64,000 nucleotides of DNA, from positions 1,240,001-1,304,000 of the forward strand of contig JBKEEO010000001.1 of assembly GCA_047777415.1 (NCBI GenBank), given 5' to 3'. The notes beneath the pieces were generated by a model that saw nothing but the letters and a program-made list of their open reading frames with translations, searched no databases and was not told where the DNA came from. Made by a program: the position numbers and the translations under genes. This DNA comes from Caproicibacter sp047777415. Lineage in GTDB: Bacteria; Bacillota; Clostridia; Oscillospirales; Acutalibacteraceae. Positions 8,710-17,432 of this stretch are shown here, piece after piece; the first letter of the stretch is position 1, and every line of letters starts with the position of its first letter.

Positions 8710-9585
8710 TTAAGTTTTTGACAGTTTCTTTGATATAAACTCTGAGAGGAAGTTCATTAGTACCACGATGATAAACAGTATGACAGCAGTTGCGTAAGAC
8801 TGTTGTATATACAACCCTTCGCTCGTAAGTGCGTACATATGAACCGATAATGTACGGGTAGAATCAAACAGAAAATCGCTGCCATTTGGTATTTCAGCTA
8901 CTGTTCCGGCTGTATAGATTAGCGCTGCGCTTTCTCCGACAATTCTTCCGATGCCCAGGATGACGCCGGACAAAATACCAGGCATTGCAGAGGGTAAAAC
9001 AATTTTAAATACAGTCCGAAGTTTACCCGCGCCCAGCCCATAACTGCCTTCCCGATACGAATCGGGAACTGCCTTTAATGCTTCCTCAGAGGTACGCATG
9101 ATAAGTGGCAAAATCATAATTGATAGTGTGAATGCTCCGGCCAGAAGAGACATTCCCCAGCCAAGAGCGGTTACAAAAAACAGCAATCCAAACAAACCGT
9201 AAACAATAGACGGAATCCCCGACAGTGTCTCTGCAGTAATTCTGATTATGCTAACCAATTTGTTCCCTTTTTTTGCATATTCGACCAAATATATGGCAGA
9301 AAAAATTCCTATGGGCGCTGCAATCAACAGTGAAATGAGCGTCATGATAATCGTATTGATGAAAGCTGGCATGAGTGATACGTTTATAGTGTTGTATTCC
9401 CACTCAAACAGTTCAGGTTTAATATTGGGTATTCCATTGAGCATGATATATCCAATTAAAAAAAGTAAAATCCCTAATGTAAGAATTGTTGATGCCATTA
9501 CACATAGTAAGAGAACCAGTGATAGTGGAGAGTGTTTATACGCGTTGAACTTTTGCACGAATGCTTGTTTGCTGATTGATTCCAT
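8710..9585 (-). CDS. pstA: phosphate ABC transporter permease PstA
   Basis: 291 residues with six predicted membrane helices after a cytoplasmic N-terminus. The EAA loop that contacts PstB is visible as EALKAVPDSYREGSYGLGAGKLRTVFKI. The family mark ETLSGIPSIVYGLFGLLFF is present. The start codon overlaps the pstC stop as TGATG, with GGAGGG 9 bp upstream. With PstC it forms the membrane channel of the high-affinity phosphate importer. Confidence 0.96.
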   Translation of the reverse strand: MESISKQAFVQKFNAYKHSPLSLVLLLCVMASTILTLGILLFLIGYIMLNGIPNIKPELFEWEYNTINVSLMPAFINTIIMTLISLLIAAPIGIFSAIYLVEYAKKGNKLVSIIRITAETLSGIPSIVYGLFGLLFFVTALGWGMSLLAGAFTLSIMILPLIMRTSEEALKAVPDSYREGSYGLGAGKLRTVFKIVLPSAMPGILSGVILGIGRIVGESAALIYTAGTVAEIPNGSDFLFDSTRTLSVHMYALTSEGLYIQQSYATAVILFIIVVLMNFLSEFISKKLSKT

Positions 9586-10439
9586 CAGCCAGCCCTCCTT
9601 TTAAGCAATGACAGTGATAGATTTATCAGAAGAATGAATACAAACAGCACAACACCTGTTGCAATCAGAGCCTCTCTATGCAAGTCTGCAGCATAGCCCA
9701 TTTCAATGATGATGTTGGCTGTAAGTGTTCTGACACCTTTCAACAATCCGGCGGGCATTCTTGCTTGGTTTCCTGCAACCATGATAACTGCCATGGTTTC
9801 TCCGATGGCTCTGCCTATCCCTAAGACAACAGCTGCCATGATGCCGGATTTTGCTGCCGGCAGCATTACAAAAAAGATGCTTCTCTCGTGACTTGCACCG
9901 AGTGCAAGCGCACCCTCATAATAACTTTTGGGTATGGCTCTGATTGCGGATTCGCTTACACCTACAATTGTAGGCAGAATCATGATGCCTAAGAGAATGG
10001 ATGCCGTTAGCATGTTACTCCCCGTGCCCCCAAAGGTATCACGGATAAAAGGCACTATTACGACAAGCCCGAAAAATCCGTATACGATGGAAGGGATCCC
10101 TGCGAGCAGGTTTATAGCAGGTTTCAAGATGCGGTACAACCTTTTGGGGCAGTATTTGGCCATGAATACAGCTGTTAAAATCCCAATAGGAACTCCGATA
10201 ACCGCGGCGCCGGCTGTTACATAGATACTGCCCAGAATCATAGGTAAAATACCAAAGGAAGCAGGCGTATTATTTGGCTTCCATGTTGTGCCCATCAGAA
10301 AATCGAATATTCCAATTTTAGCCATAGCGGGCACTCCGTTTAGAAACAGAAATAAACAAATAAGTGCAACAGCCAGAATGGATGTGCAGGCTGCTATGAA
10401 AAATATTGCCTTCATGATACTTTCTTTATAGTTTGACAT
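9585..10439 (-). CDS. pstC: phosphate ABC transporter permease PstC
   Basis: 284 residues, about six membrane helices. PstC family marks are LLAGIPSIVYGFFGLVVIVPF, the EAA loop in ESAIRAIPKSYYEGALALGASHERSIFFV and GIGRAIGETMAVIMVAGN. It pairs with PstA. It is separated from pstS by an unusual 575-bp gap, whereas the downstream genes are tightly packed, which suggests separate control of pstS and the rest. Confidence 0.96.
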   Translation of the reverse strand: MSNYKESIMKAIFFIAACTSILAVALICLFLFLNGVPAMAKIGIFDFLMGTTWKPNNTPASFGILPMILGSIYVTAGAAVIGVPIGILTAVFMAKYCPKRLYRILKPAINLLAGIPSIVYGFFGLVVIVPFIRDTFGGTGSNMLTASILLGIMILPTIVGVSESAIRAIPKSYYEGALALGASHERSIFFVMLPAAKSGIMAAVVLGIGRAIGETMAVIMVAGNQARMPAGLLKGVRTLTANIIIEMGYAADLHREALIATGVVLFVFILLINLSLSLLKRRAG

Positions 10440-11014
10440 AAACGTTCAACCCCTTAACAACCACGCGAAAATCTAATCTGGCAAACTTTTGCACCAGTAT
10501 ATTTTTTCAGAGGTGTATGAAATTTTGTGTAAAAGCTTAATATCAGACTTTCTCTCAGACTGGAACAATATAGGTCTGAAAGAAAGTCTTTTGGATGGGC
10601 GGAGGATCGGAAGAACTTTTAAGGGAATATTGTCAACAGCCAAAATTAAAACAGGAGAATCTAAAAATATACAGAAGCGGGTATTCCAAGCAAATGGCAA
10701 TCCCGCCCCTTAAAGTCGTTCTATTCGTTCACTTTTATGGATGCTATTTATGACAAGCTGAAAGAAGGCCATCAGTATAGAACAAAAACCGATTAGGTGG
10801 TGCAGTCTATTTTCCGAACGATAGGCCGACTGCCTGTGCAAATTAGAGTTTCCTCAAATGTGATTTAGGATTTATGCTTTATGTGCATGCCTTGGCAGCT
10901 TTGAAGAAAATGGTTTCATCAGGAGGTACGCCAACCGTTTGATTTACGTTGCAAATCAAACAACTGACCGAATTTTTATCTGAAAAAGATGACGGAATGC
11001 TCATTTTCGCTGGC
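10440..11014. other. long gap between pstS and pstC, with a hairpin
   Basis: No credible gene; short frames here lack ribosome sites. Near the pstS end lies a perfect inverted repeat GTTTGATTT/AAATCAAAC (10937-10945 and 10953-10961) with a 7-base loop and no T-run. It could stabilise or attenuate the pstS transcript so that more binding protein than permease is made. A frame around 10735-10795 (plus strand) looks like debris of another gene but could not be identified. Confidence 0.4.
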
Positions 11015-11869
11015 TTACTCAACAACCTCATTCCAGGAAACAATTTCCCCTTTAAAAATGCCTCTGATTTGGTTACTTGTTAGATTACTGATTGAGTTTT
11101 CCTTGTTTACTATGATAGCGAGTCCATCCTTGGCTATCACTATTGGTTTTAATTTACTTAATTCACTTTCCTTTAATTCTCTGGATGCCATACCAATATC
11201 ACAAGTTCCTTCTATGGCCGAGTTCATACCTGTAGTGGAATCGCTGAGCTGTATTTCAATTTCTGCGTTGGGATTCAACTTCAAATAACTCTCTTTCAAC
11301 TTTTCCATGACTGGTGTTACGGAGGAAGACCCAGCAACTACTATTTTGCCGGATGGCTTCGTGCCATTGTAAGGATTTCCCTCTGACGAAGCGATATAAC
11401 CATTGTCTTCAACTACCTTTTGTCCGTCACTGCTAAGGATAAAGCTGATAAAATCCTGAGCCAATTCGCTGATTTCTCCATTGGTTGCGATATTAAAAGG
11501 TCTGAAAGCCTTATAAGTATTATTTTTTATGTTTTCAACAGTGGGCTCTACTCCATCAACCTTAACTGCTTTGACAGTATCATTTAAAGAACCCAGAGAG
11601 ATATATCCTATGGCGTTCTTATTACCGGCAACTGTGGTCATTACAATGGAAGTACTGTTGACAATGGTCGCTTCATCTGTTGTATGATCTACCTTGTTTC
11701 CATCTGCATCCTTTTCCTCAATTCCGAACAGTTCAATAAATGCTCCTCTGGTGCCCGAACCATCTTCCCGGGAAACAACCATCATTTCATTACTGCCTCC
11801 GGCTGCACAGCCTGTAAATAAGAGTGCCAGCATAGCTACAGTCAATACAAATCTTATTTTCTTTTTCAT
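11015..11869 (-). CDS. pstS: phosphate ABC transporter substrate-binding lipoprotein PstS
   Basis: 284 residues. A short lipoprotein signal peptide ends in the lipobox LFTGC (Cys about 21), so the protein is anchored to the outer face of the membrane. The PBP-like fold shows phosphate-site segments SREDGSGTRGAF and AGSSSVTPVMEKL, plus DIGMASRELKESE. The two halves occur in circular order unlike some PstS proteins (the SREDGSGTR segment comes first), as is common in clostridial PstS-family proteins. AAAGGAG precedes the ATG by about 10 bp. First gene of the pst-pho cluster, with a Pho-box-like site upstream. Confidence 0.93.
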   Translation of the reverse strand: MKKKIRFVLTVAMLALLFTGCAAGGSNEMMVVSREDGSGTRGAFIELFGIEEKDADGNKVDHTTDEATIVNSTSIVMTTVAGNKNAIGYISLGSLNDTVKAVKVDGVEPTVENIKNNTYKAFRPFNIATNGEISELAQDFISFILSSDGQKVVEDNGYIASSEGNPYNGTKPSGKIVVAGSSSVTPVMEKLKESYLKLNPNAEIEIQLSDSTTGMNSAIEGTCDIGMASRELKESELSKLKPIVIAKDGLAIIVNKENSISNLTSNQIRGIFKGEIVSWNEVVE

Positions 11870-11949
11870 AACGTTTTTTCTCCTTTTTCTCCGGTTCTTT
11901 TTACAATACCAATCCTACAAAAGAGAAGTAAAAAGTAGATACAGGTTAA

Positions 11950-11966
11950 AGTTAAATCTATGTAAA
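11950..11966 (-). promoter_or_regulatory. candidate Pho box upstream of pstS
   Basis: On the minus strand TTTACA and TTAACT lie 5 bp apart about 80-95 bp before the pstS start. This fits the Gram-positive PhoP half-site TT(A/T/C)ACA with short spacers. Only two half-sites are clear; a third (CTGTAT) is poor. A response regulator of this family is encoded in the same operon, which makes autoregulation plausible. Confidence 0.4.
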
Positions 11967-12001
11967 ATCTCACGAGATACCTTTTTCATTTTCTAAGATT
12001 G

Positions 12002-12044
12002 AAAAACGCCGCCGATTAAGGAGGTTTCTTCCTCAACTGGCGGC
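12002..12044 (-). terminator. hairpin with T-run upstream of pstS
   Basis: On the minus strand GCCGCC (12044-12039) pairs with GGCGGC (12013-12008), with an inner GAGG/CCTC pairing, and is followed by TTTTT at 12006-12002. It would stop transcripts coming from the right before the pstS promoter region. A hairpin of the same design (CCGCC..TTGAGGA..GGCGG) ends the recombinase region at 22617-22653. Confidence 0.55.
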
Positions 12045-12079
12045 AATTCTATTACAATCCAATTGTTACTTCTGAAATT

Positions 12080-12125
12080 TAATTTACATAAGACATTCAT
12101 TACAAGATTTCGGGGGTTCATTTCT
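12080..12125 (+). pseudogene. diverged remnant resembling the gene fragment at 50546
   Basis: The plus-strand frame reads HYKISGVHFFNR, which resembles NYRIWGFHFFNR in the gene fragment at 50546-50656; the DNA is also visibly similar (CATTTCTTTAACAG shared). No start or stop context remains. The family is not recognised. Confidence 0.3.
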
Positions 12126-12231
12126 TTAACAGATACTTATTACATAAAGTGAAACCTAGTGCCAAGATAACGTGTTCGACGCTCATTTCACTGTGGACTT
12201 TAGTTCCGGGGTCACAATCGACATCGAGGCA

Positions 12232-12270
12232 CAAAAAGGCTCCCCGCCGCCATGATGGTAGTGAGGAGCC
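12232..12270 (-). terminator. intrinsic terminator of the XRE membrane regulator
   Basis: On the minus strand GGCTCC (12270-12265) and GGAGCC (12243-12238) form a stem with further inner GC pairing, followed by TTTTT (12237-12233). It lies 44 bp after the stop of the 12314-12997 gene. Confidence 0.75.
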
Positions 12271-12313
12271 TCCATTTATCAAATACAAACTGAGATTTAT
12301 CTTTTTTCTGTAT

Positions 12314-12997
12314 CTATTTTACAATTTCAATTTGTTCATACTCTGTTCCGGGATTTTTCTGAACCGCTGTAAAAAATAAAGTTTTATGAACAATTTCATC
12401 CGGATTTATGGAGCTGTATGATTTTTTATAACTAAATCTGGGCACCTGATTAAATTGAGTGACTGCAAGATAATCTGAAATAGTAAAAATTGCAAATAAT
12501 AGAATGATACATCCGACAACGCTCAATATACGTAAGCTTCTTTTTGCAAATACAAATTTCATCATGAAATAAGTTCCAATTACTAAAATGATACTTCCGA
12601 TAATTGAATAAATACTTCCCCAGCTGCTATCATTGGGGAATATTGCCAATGCGGAAATAATGATGAATATACCGAACAATGAAAGCAGATAACTAATCAC
12701 TTTTTGTTTTCCGGACTTTACCTCGTTATGACTGTATTCCGCCATTTTAATTGCAGTATCTCTTGTTTCTTGATTCATATTCTCGCCTTTCCTTTCTCCG
12801 TTAACAATCTCCGGAATGCTAACATCATAAAAATCTGCTATCTCGATGAGCAGACCTATATCTGGCATATTTCTACCGGTCTCCCATCTTGATACTGTTC
12901 TGCCGGAAACATTCAGCTTTTCGGCCAATTGTTCCTGCGTCAAATCTTTTTCATTTCGAAGCTCTCTTAGGAACGCTCCGATTTTGATTTGATCCAT
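12314..12997 (-). CDS. XRE-family HTH regulator with C-terminal membrane domain
   Basis: 227 residues from the chosen start. Residues about 5-60 form a Cro/C1-type helix-turn-helix (LRNEKDLTQEQLAEKLNVSGRTVSRWETGRNMP). The rest has about three membrane helices between residues 100 and 180 and an extracytoplasmic tail. Such proteins couple a membrane-sensed signal to DNA binding, often in antimicrobial-peptide or stress responses. The start at 12997 follows AAAGGAGGT at a rather long 12-13 bp; a start at 13045 has no ribosome site. A palindrome at 13089-13104 may be its own operator. IS256 has inserted just upstream, at 13138, and may alter its expression. Confidence 0.8.
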   Translation of the reverse strand: MDQIKIGAFLRELRNEKDLTQEQLAEKLNVSGRTVSRWETGRNMPDIGLLIEIADFYDVSIPEIVNGERKGENMNQETRDTAIKMAEYSHNEVKSGKQKVISYLLSLFGIFIIISALAIFPNDSSWGSIYSIIGSIILVIGTYFMMKFVFAKRSLRILSVVGCIILLFAIFTISDYLAVTQFNQVPRFSYKKSYSSINPDEIVHKTLFFTAVQKNPGTEYEQIEIVK

Positions 12998-13088
12998 CTG
13001 GAATGGATGACCTCCTTTCTCTGCCAGATTACTATCGGCAGGCATTTTTTAACACGACACAAAGCGAGAAATGCCCTGTTAATGCCTA

Positions 13089-13104
13089 TAGACAACCTTG
13101 TCTA
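13089..13104. promoter_or_regulatory. palindromic operator-like site upstream of XRE regulator
   Basis: A perfect palindrome TAGACAAccTTGTCTA lies about 90 bp before the start of the HTH regulator. Cro/C1-type proteins usually bind such palindromes in their own promoters. The TAGACA half also resembles a -35 box. Binding is inferred. Confidence 0.5.
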
Positions 13105-13137
13105 ATTGATATTTTTCTCTATTTTCTTCTCTGATAT

Positions 13138-14469
13138 GCTAGTGTCAAGGGAAGTTCGCAATTTCGGGACTCCGAAAAATGAATTAGGCTACGTTTAACA
13201 GTGAAAGAATGGATTTCGGGTTTAAGTATGCTCTGGAAACAGACCAGTCTTCCGCATATTCCATCAGACATGTTGTTACCAGCCGTAGGTAGGAATCCGG
13301 ATTAGGAAATATTCCGACTACACTGGTTCTGCGGCGGATTTCCTTGTTCAGTCGTTCCAACATATTGGTCGAGGAAATTTTGCGGGCGTCGAGTTCCGGA
13401 AAGGCGTAGAAAGCTAGAGAATCTTCCAGCCCATCTTGCAGAAGCTCAATTGCTTTTGGAAAGCGTTTTCCATACTGTTCTGATATTTGCTCTGCGCGTT
13501 GTCTAGCTATTTTAGCGGAAGGTGCTAACCAAATTTCTTTTAACTGAGCCGCAAAGGATTCTTTTTCCTTCTGGGGTACATGAGCCAAAATATTTCGCAT
13601 AAAATGGACTTTGCACCGTTGCCAAGAGGCTCCCGGAAAACTCTCACGGATGGCTGCAATCAGCCCTTTATTTGCGTCTGAAATCACCAGGAGCGGTATT
13701 TTCAGACCACGATCGAGAAGACTTTGAAACAATTGAGAATAACTTTCTTTGGATTCATCGAGCATTGGCTCCACGGCGAGGATATCCCTATGCCCCTGTT
13801 CATTGACGCCGCAAACTACCATCACAGCCATGCTGACGACCCGGCCATCCATACGAATTTTTTCATACAGTGCATCTGTCCAAATGACAGGATAGCGACC
13901 CGTCAGAGGCCGGCTGCGGAAGTACTGCACCTGCTCGTTAAGGCCTTTCGTCATTTCACTGACTTGACTGCGGGAAAGATTCTCAATTCCAAGACTGCGA
14001 GCTAGTTTCTCCATCTTTCGCGTAGATACACCCTGCACAAACGCTTCTTGAACCACTTGAATCAGCGCTGCTTCACTGCGCTTGCGTTCTGTTACGAAAA
14101 ACGGGATATAGCCCTGATTTCGGAGTTTTGGTACCATCAGATACATCGTCCCCATACGAGTATCCAATCGACGTGGCCGATAGCCGCAGCGGTAATCACG
14201 GCGGGACGGATTGTGTGCATTCTTTTCTGCGCCAACGATACCGGAGACCTCTGCTTCCATTAGACGGGTACACAGCCATTCCAGCATTGACAGCATTGGA
14301 TCCGGCTGCGCCATACATTTTAGTAGCAATTCTGTCAAATCTGTGGTATTCTTTTTTTGAGTCATTGGGTATCTCTCCTTCTTTGAATGTCTTATCACCA
14401 TTCATTTTATCGGAGTCCCAATGACTTTTCTATGCCTTTATGAAATTGCGAACTTTATTGTACTCTATC
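13138..14469 (-). mobile_element. IS256-family element, copy A
   Basis: 1332 bp. The ends are GCTAGTGTC... and GATAGAGTAC..., which share AAAGTTCGCAATTTC as imperfect inverted repeats, with a second shared block GGGACTCCG inside. It is flanked by an exact 8-bp duplication TCTGATAT at 13130-13137 and 14470-14477. This shows a simple insertion without later rearrangement. A second copy lies at 47733 in the opposite orientation. Confidence 0.9.
13184..14365 (-). CDS. IS256 family (mutator-type) transposase, copy A
   Basis: 393 residues from the start chosen here. The mutator-type DDE core is seen in VIWTDALYEKIR (Asp), LLVISDANKGLIAAI (Asp), the SWQRCKVHFMRNIL block and the late Glu in SSTNMLERLNKEIRRR. 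The ATG at 14365 follows GAAGGAGAG at 7 bp; a longer frame from 14401 lacks a ribosome site. It differs from copy B (47837) by only a few residues. Intact and probably functional. Confidence 0.95.
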   Translation of the reverse strand: MTQKKNTTDLTELLLKCMAQPDPMLSMLEWLCTRLMEAEVSGIVGAEKNAHNPSRRDYRCGYRPRRLDTRMGTMYLMVPKLRNQGYIPFFVTERKRSEAALIQVVQEAFVQGVSTRKMEKLARSLGIENLSRSQVSEMTKGLNEQVQYFRSRPLTGRYPVIWTDALYEKIRMDGRVVSMAVMVVCGVNEQGHRDILAVEPMLDESKESYSQLFQSLLDRGLKIPLLVISDANKGLIAAIRESFPGASWQRCKVHFMRNILAHVPQKEKESFAAQLKEIWLAPSAKIARQRAEQISEQYGKRFPKAIELLQDGLEDSLAFYAFPELDARKISSTNMLERLNKEIRRRTSVVGIFPNPDSYLRLVTTCLMEYAEDWSVSRAYLNPKSILSLLNVA

Positions 14470-14891
14470 TCTGATATCTAAATCACAGCCCAGGCCTGCT
14501 GTTATCCAAATCGGATTACTTAACTGAGTCCTAACGCAAAAAATCTAAATCGGCTACTCAACTCTCCGACAAAAAGTGTGAATATGTTTCATCAGCGCGA
14601 TTCTCGCGGTCAAAGCACACCTGCTCCGCTGAGGCTCAGATGTCCGAAAAGCCTTTATTTTAAGCACTCTTCGTTCGTTATTCCTTTATCCTAGACAACA
14701 ATACCACGCACTCAACGTGAAATTGTTAGGCTATTTCACACTTTAGAAAACATACCTAAACCCAAGTATTTAAGCGGCTTTATATCTATATTATCAATCC
14801 AAGATAAACTCTGTTGATTAAGCTATTTTATGTAAAATGCTCTTTTTAAAGTGATTCTAGTTATCCCTTGTTCGTGTTATGCTCATTAGCT
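14470..14891. repeat. intergenic repeat unit R2 carrying a rumA 3'-end fragment
   Basis: No complete gene. From 14542 the sequence matches the repeated intergenic core (ATCTAA...CTACTCAACTCT). On the minus strand 14678-14719 encodes HVECVVLLSRIKE and a stop, the typical C-terminus of RumA-type rRNA methyltransferases. It is followed by AAAATAAAGGCTTTTC, which resembles the sequence after the intact rumA. The rest shows nothing recognisable. Confidence 0.55.
14678..14719 (-). pseudogene. 3'-terminal fragment of a rumA-type gene (14 codons)
   Basis: Reads HVECVVLLSRIKE-stop, matching HVECVTLMSKVEK at the end of the intact rumA in this window. No upstream rumA sequence is joined to it. Best explained as the displaced 3' end left when mobile DNA integrated into rumA. 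Confidence 0.6.
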
Positions 14892-15557
14892 TTATGGTAA
14901 TATTGCCACGAACAATGTAATAAGGGCATTATTTATTCCGTGCATGATTATCAGAGATAGTGTAGTGCAGCTTTTAATCTTATCTCTGCAAATACAGAAC
15001 ATAACACCAAGCAGAGAGGTAGTAAATGCTTGAATAATACTTCCGTTAAAAATATGTGACAATCCAAATACACAAGAAGAAATAATAATTGCAGTCCATT
15101 TTGATTTGGATATATTTAAAACTCTTTCAAATAAAAAACCTCTGTAAAAAATTTCTTCAACTAATGCTACTCCGAAAATCATATAAATAAACTGATAACA
15201 GAATTGCCATGTTTGTGAATATGAAGTAGAACCTACCATATCTTTGAAACCTACTATAATAGGAAAAACTGTGAAAATCAAAGACATGGATATTCCTAAA
15301 ATAGAACCTATAAGCACTTGCGATACAAGTTTGAATTTTGAAAATCCAATTTCAGATAGGCTTATCTTATATAGCTTCATAAAAACAAATGGAACAATTA
15401 ATAACAGCCATTGTAAAACAATCATTAAAACTGCTCGATCAGCTACGGGCAGGGATACAAAAGAACTTTTTTGAAATAATACAATTCCAAACAATACTGC
15501 AAATTCAAGCAAAATTGCTAAAACTAGCATTGATGTTTGTTTTATTTTGCTATTCAT
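14892..15557 (-). CDS. CPBP family intramembrane metalloprotease (Abi/CAAX type)
   Basis: 221 residues with about seven or eight membrane helices. The family motifs are present in order: EEIFYRGFLFERVL (the EExxxR glutamate pair), FGLSHIFNG (FxxxH) and a late HGINNA (HxxxN/B). CPBP proteins are membrane glutamic/metallo-type proteases linked to bacteriocin immunity, maturation or signalling. The ATG at 15557 has GGGAGG 7 bp upstream; that ribosome site overlaps the end of a decayed recombinase gene. Its natural partner is not apparent. Confidence 0.85.
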   Translation of the reverse strand: MNSKIKQTSMLVLAILLEFAVLFGIVLFQKSSFVSLPVADRAVLMIVLQWLLLIVPFVFMKLYKISLSEIGFSKFKLVSQVLIGSILGISMSLIFTVFPIIVGFKDMVGSTSYSQTWQFCYQFIYMIFGVALVEEIFYRGFLFERVLNISKSKWTAIIISSCVFGLSHIFNGSIIQAFTTSLLGVMFCICRDKIKSCTTLSLIIMHGINNALITLFVAILP

Positions 15558-15794
15558 CAATCAACCTCCCATTATATAAATACTCTTCATTTCTTCTTCG
15601 AGCTATACCTCTTGCCTTTCCGTATAGCTCACGATTATAAAGCTTGGAAGTGCCTTGTGCTGCTCTTTGTTTAATACACCATTTGATAGTATCGCTTCTG
15701 GATTTTTTTCAGCCTGTGCTATAGCTTCGATGATAGAAATCATGAGTTCACTATCTGTATTGGAATTATCCAAACTTTCTTGTTTAAATATCAC
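15550..15794 (-). pseudogene. decayed serine recombinase fragment (frameshifted)
   Basis: The first part reads FKQESLDNSNTDSELMISIIEAIAQAE, and after a frameshift the sequence continues as SRSDTIKWCIKQRAAQGTSK and LYNRELYG. Together these match the end of the resolvase catalytic domain of large serine recombinases. Neither the catalytic Ser region nor the DNA-binding domain remains. A relic of an earlier mobile element. Confidence 0.7.
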
Positions 15795-15826
15795 ACGAAC
15801 CCCTAAATTCTTTTAAATACACATTA

Positions 15827-16208
15827 TTATTTGTACTTTTTTGAATAAATAAATTCTGTAATCGGAACTGTAATAAATGTAAGACCTACCACAATAACAA
15901 GGGGATAATTATCAATTTTATTAAAGTCACCAGTTCCTTCAGAAATAAATAGAATTAAACCAGAAAGAATCATTAGTACATAATAACCTATTTTGGCACT
16001 TTGAGTTTCGATATGTCTATCTAATTCATCCTTTTTGCCACCACCTTCATGTTGTCCCCAATTAAGCCAATTAATGAAATAACTTAAAGCAAGGAAACTA
16101 AAGAATATAGAACTAGCATCAATAGTTTTAAATTTTATCCATTTATATAAGGACAATCCTGCAATGAATAAAAAAACAATTAAGGTTATAAATGCGATAA
16201 TTTTTTTC
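15827..16208 (-). pseudogene. small membrane protein gene split by IS30 copy 1
   Basis: The visible part encodes a protein with about four membrane helices, residues from KIIAFITLIVFLFIAG to FIYSKKYK. Removing IS30 (16209-17416) and one 13-bp duplication restores a 130-codon gene that starts at 17440 (MNKTKKIIAF...). Its ATG overlaps the final codons of the HTH gene. The insertion is after about codon 4, so the protein is very probably lost unless re-initiated internally. An HTH regulator followed by a small membrane protein is a common two-gene unit; its function is not known here. Confidence 0.8.
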
Positions 16209-17416
16209 GGTAGATTGTAAAATCAAATTGAACACATAAAAAGATTCCATAGCGCACAGGGAACTGTTAGGATAAAGTTACCACACTAAATACTGACAGA
16301 AAGGCCTGAACACTATGGACAAGAACCATTCTATCATAAAGATCGAAGAACGCAAGAGGGGACAGCATCTTAAAGCAGAAGAGCGTGGCGCAATCCAACA
16401 GTTAAAGAAGATGGGATTTAGCAATCGAAAGATTGCTCGCGCAATCAATTGCAGCCCCTCTACCGTGGGCTATGAACTACGACGTGGCACACCGGAATAC
16501 TCCGGCCGAGGTCGCAAACCCGGCTACTCAGCCAAACGTGGAGCTGCAGTCTACAAAGCGAATCGCAGTCGTTGCCATCGCCCTAGAACGGTATCCAGGA
16601 ACTCCGACTTCATCCGTTGGATGGTTAAAAAGGTTCGTAAGCATAATTGGTCTTTTGATGAGTGCGTAGGGCGGGCCCGAAGCGAACATCGTTTTCCAGC
16701 CAAGGAAATCCCATGTACAAAAACTCTATATCATATGCTGTGGAAAGGGGAATTACCGCTCACGCTATTTGAACTTCCTGAGGTATTAAATAGGCATTCT
16801 CGCAGAAAACCACGGCTTTCTAAGCGTATCAATGGGAAATCCATTGATTGGCGGCCACCTGAGGCAGCAGAGCGAAACACATTTGGACACTGGGAATCTG
16901 ATACGGTACTGGGCCGAAAAAGAAGCGGTGAGGCAGTTGTATTTACCATTGTAGAGCGCCTGACAGGATATTATCTTTCAATTCGAATTGACGGCAAAAC
17001 AACCACCGGTGTTGCCAGTGCCATGGAACAGCTAAAGGAACAGTATGGCGAGAAATTTTCGCAGGTGTTTCGCAGTATTACCACAGATAACGGCAGTGAA
17101 TTTGCGGCATTTTCAGCCTTTGAAGAACTAGGCACGGCAATCTACTTTGCTCATCCCTATTCTGCTTGGGAACGACCTGTAAATGAGAGGACCAATCGCA
17201 TACTACGAAAATATATCCCAAAGGGTCGCTCCATCAATGGCTTTACCGCCGAACAAATCTTAATGTTTGCAGACGAGATAAACGCCACGCCTAGGAAACG
17301 ATTAGGTTATCAGACCCCTGAGGAACTGTTTGATGCTCAACTGGACAGAATTTATACTTTAAACCCGTAGATAACTTTATCCAGTGAAAGTGTTCAATTT
17401 GTTATTGCAATTTAAG
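16209..17416 (+). mobile_element. IS30-family element, copy 1
   Basis: 1208 bp, from GGTAGATTG to CAATTTAAG, with imperfect inverted repeats that share CAAATTGAACAC. The exact 13-bp duplication GATAATTTTTTTC flanks it (16196-16208 and 17417-17429). The transposase is intact. It interrupts a membrane protein gene. Two further copies of the same length and with the same transposase lie at 22665 and 57971 in the same orientation. Confidence 0.95.
16315..17370 (+). CDS. IS30 family transposase, copy 1
   Basis: 351 residues. N-terminal HTH (LKAEERGAIQQLKKMGFSNR then KIARAINCSPSTVGYELRRG) binds the element ends. The rve-type catalytic core shows the DDE triad in FGHWESDTVLG, ITTDNGSEF and the late Glu of ERPVNERTNR. 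The protein ends with the usual GYQTPEELF block. It is identical to the copies at 22771 and 58077. Confidence 0.96.
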   Translation: MDKNHSIIKIEERKRGQHLKAEERGAIQQLKKMGFSNRKIARAINCSPSTVGYELRRGTPEYSGRGRKPGYSAKRGAAVYKANRSRCHRPRTVSRNSDFIRWMVKKVRKHNWSFDECVGRARSEHRFPAKEIPCTKTLYHMLWKGELPLTLFELPEVLNRHSRRKPRLSKRINGKSIDWRPPEAAERNTFGHWESDTVLGRKRSGEAVVFTIVERLTGYYLSIRIDGKTTTGVASAMEQLKEQYGEKFSQVFRSITTDNGSEFAAFSAFEELGTAIYFAHPYSAWERPVNERTNRILRKYIPKGRSINGFTAEQILMFADEINATPRKRLGYQTPEELFDAQLDRIYTLNP

Positions 17417-17432
17417 GATAATTTTTTTCGTT

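Noticed and set aside
10473..10713. Short frames on both strands between pstC and pstS
   Set aside because: They overlap each other in opposite directions, lack ribosome sites and resemble no known protein.
12149..12379. 76-codon plus-strand frame
   Set aside because: It runs through the terminator hairpin and the end of the HTH gene on the other strand and has no ribosome site.
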